The notes under the pieces: generated by a model | Database searches by the model: none | What the model saw: the letters and a program-made list of their open reading frames with translations, nothing else | Told to the model about the DNA's origin: nothing | Program-made: the position numbers and the translations under genes | Source of the DNA: CAZDDB01 sp963843285 | Lineage (GTDB): Bacteria; Acidobacteriota; HRBIN11; JAKEFK01 | DNA length: 64,000 nucleotides | Reading direction: 5' to 3' | Assembly: GCA_963843285.1 (NCBI GenBank) | Contig: CAWJJO010000012.1 | Location: 186,001-250,000, forward strand | Shown here: in pieces, positions 63,443 through 64,000 of the stretch | How the letters are laid out: each line of letters starts with the position of its first letter | How positions within the stretch are numbered: position 1 is the stretch's first letter

Positions 63443-64000
63443 CTAAGAGGCTTCTTGCCAGTTGCGCAGAACGCAAACGAGGTTTTTGCAGACGCCGTTC
63501 GCGTCGAAAACAGGACTGACTAGAACTACTGCTTTCTTGCGGCCTGAGGGGTATATGGATTCTTCTTCAAATTCGAGGGGCTGCTTTTCGCGAATTGCTT
63601 TCCAGTAATTTGTGAAGACAACTTCCTGCGCGGAAGGCGGAATGAATTTATCAATGTATTTTCCGAACACTTGCTCCGGTTTCAAACCTGTTGCCGAAAG
63701 GAAAGCCTGGTTCACAGACGCGAACCGGAACCGCTTATCCGGTTGAACCTCAAGAAGAACGATTCCATCACCTACGGTGTCGTATATTAATTGAAGCTGT
63801 TGCTCGTTGCGCCGGAGCTTATCCTGAGTGCGCCTGTGAATGATGGCAACCGCGGCGATATGTGTTGCGATGTCAATCAGCCGCAGATGCAAGCCTTCAG
63901 GCCGCGCGGGATGCCGGAAATAGATGGCGAACGTGCCTAACACGCGATGCTCTTGATCGAAGATTGGTTGTGACCAGCACGCGCGTAGGCCACGCAACAA
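63443..64000 (-). CDS. GAF-PAS sensor protein, 5' end outside window
   Basis: At least 185 residues, open at the right window edge. A GAF C-terminal part (RACWSQPIFDQEHRVLGTFAIYFRHPARPEGLHLRLIDIATHIAAVAI) is followed by a helix linker and a PAS domain (IYDTVGDGIVLLEVQPDKRFRFASVNQAFLSATGLKPEQVFGKYIDKFIP). It stops directly after the PAS (LVCVLRNWQEAS), without a kinase or output domain. This may be natural or a truncation, since the usual closing DIT motif is absent. Confidence 0.75.
   Translation of the reverse strand: MLRGLRACWSQPIFDQEHRVLGTFAIYFRHPARPEGLHLRLIDIATHIAAVAIIHRRTQDKLRRNEQQLQLIYDTVGDGIVLLEVQPDKRFRFASVNQAFLSATGLKPEQVFGKYIDKFIPPSAQEVVFTNYWKAIREKQPLEFEEESIYPSGRKKAVVLVSPVFDANGVCKNLVCVLRNWQEAS

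Overview
The window looks like a chromosomal contig from an Acidobacteriota-type bacterium, possibly metagenome-derived. This is inferred from content: Ser/Thr kinases fused to PD40/TolB or TPR modules, a PIG-L deacetylase beside an SSS symporter, choice-of-anchor-B proteins, MASE1-SpoIIE signalling, and base composition near 50% GC. No marker gene fixes the phylum. Several genes are split by one-base indels, often in homopolymers. They may be sequencing errors rather than true pseudogenes.

Region 1 (1-18 kb) is an envelope or glycan locus. It holds GT-C-like polytopic membrane proteins, four GT2 glycosyltransferases, three GMC oxidoreductases (two in tandem) and small membrane proteins in short operons. 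Region 2 (18-22.6 kb) holds a frameshifted RpoD-like sigma factor, a PIN-domain remnant, the dhaKLM dihydroxyacetone kinase operon and a secreted cupin. Region 3 (22.7-27 kb) is an ECF sigma/anti-sigma locus with a decayed second copy. Two DUF4399-like target genes carry the same GGGAATA-N15-CGGTATA promoter.

Region 4 (27-30.5 kb) is a self-contained sigma-54 circuit: a GAF-PAS-AAA-Fis enhancer-binding protein, three ACGA-N4-TCGT palindromes, a -24/-12 promoter and a BBE-type FAD oxidoreductase. Region 5 (30.5-42.3 kb) has two Ser/Thr kinases, secreted and low-complexity unknowns, a MASE1-SpoIIE phosphatase, and a tRNA-Thr(CGU) whose 5' half is duplicated 3.6 kb upstream. That duplication suggests an integration event at the tRNA.

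Region 6 (44.9-51.3 kb) is the most interesting. LanC and a full-length LanB are convergent with an operon of two previously unlisted lanthipeptide precursor ORFs (51 and 56 aa) that flank a divergent SelO-like pseudokinase/AMPylase-fold protein. Both precursors share a long leader ending in a DLT..KNP.GG motif and have three Cys and three Ser/Thr after the GG. I infer a class I lanthipeptide pathway with an unusual SelO-like component.

Region 7 (51.3-64 kb) holds secreted proteins, a release-factor-like protein, and a PIG-L / 48-aa membrane peptide / SSS symporter / hydrolase run. It ends with a DinB protein, a frameshifted SLC13-type permease, two tiny ORFs and a GAF-PAS protein cut by the window edge.
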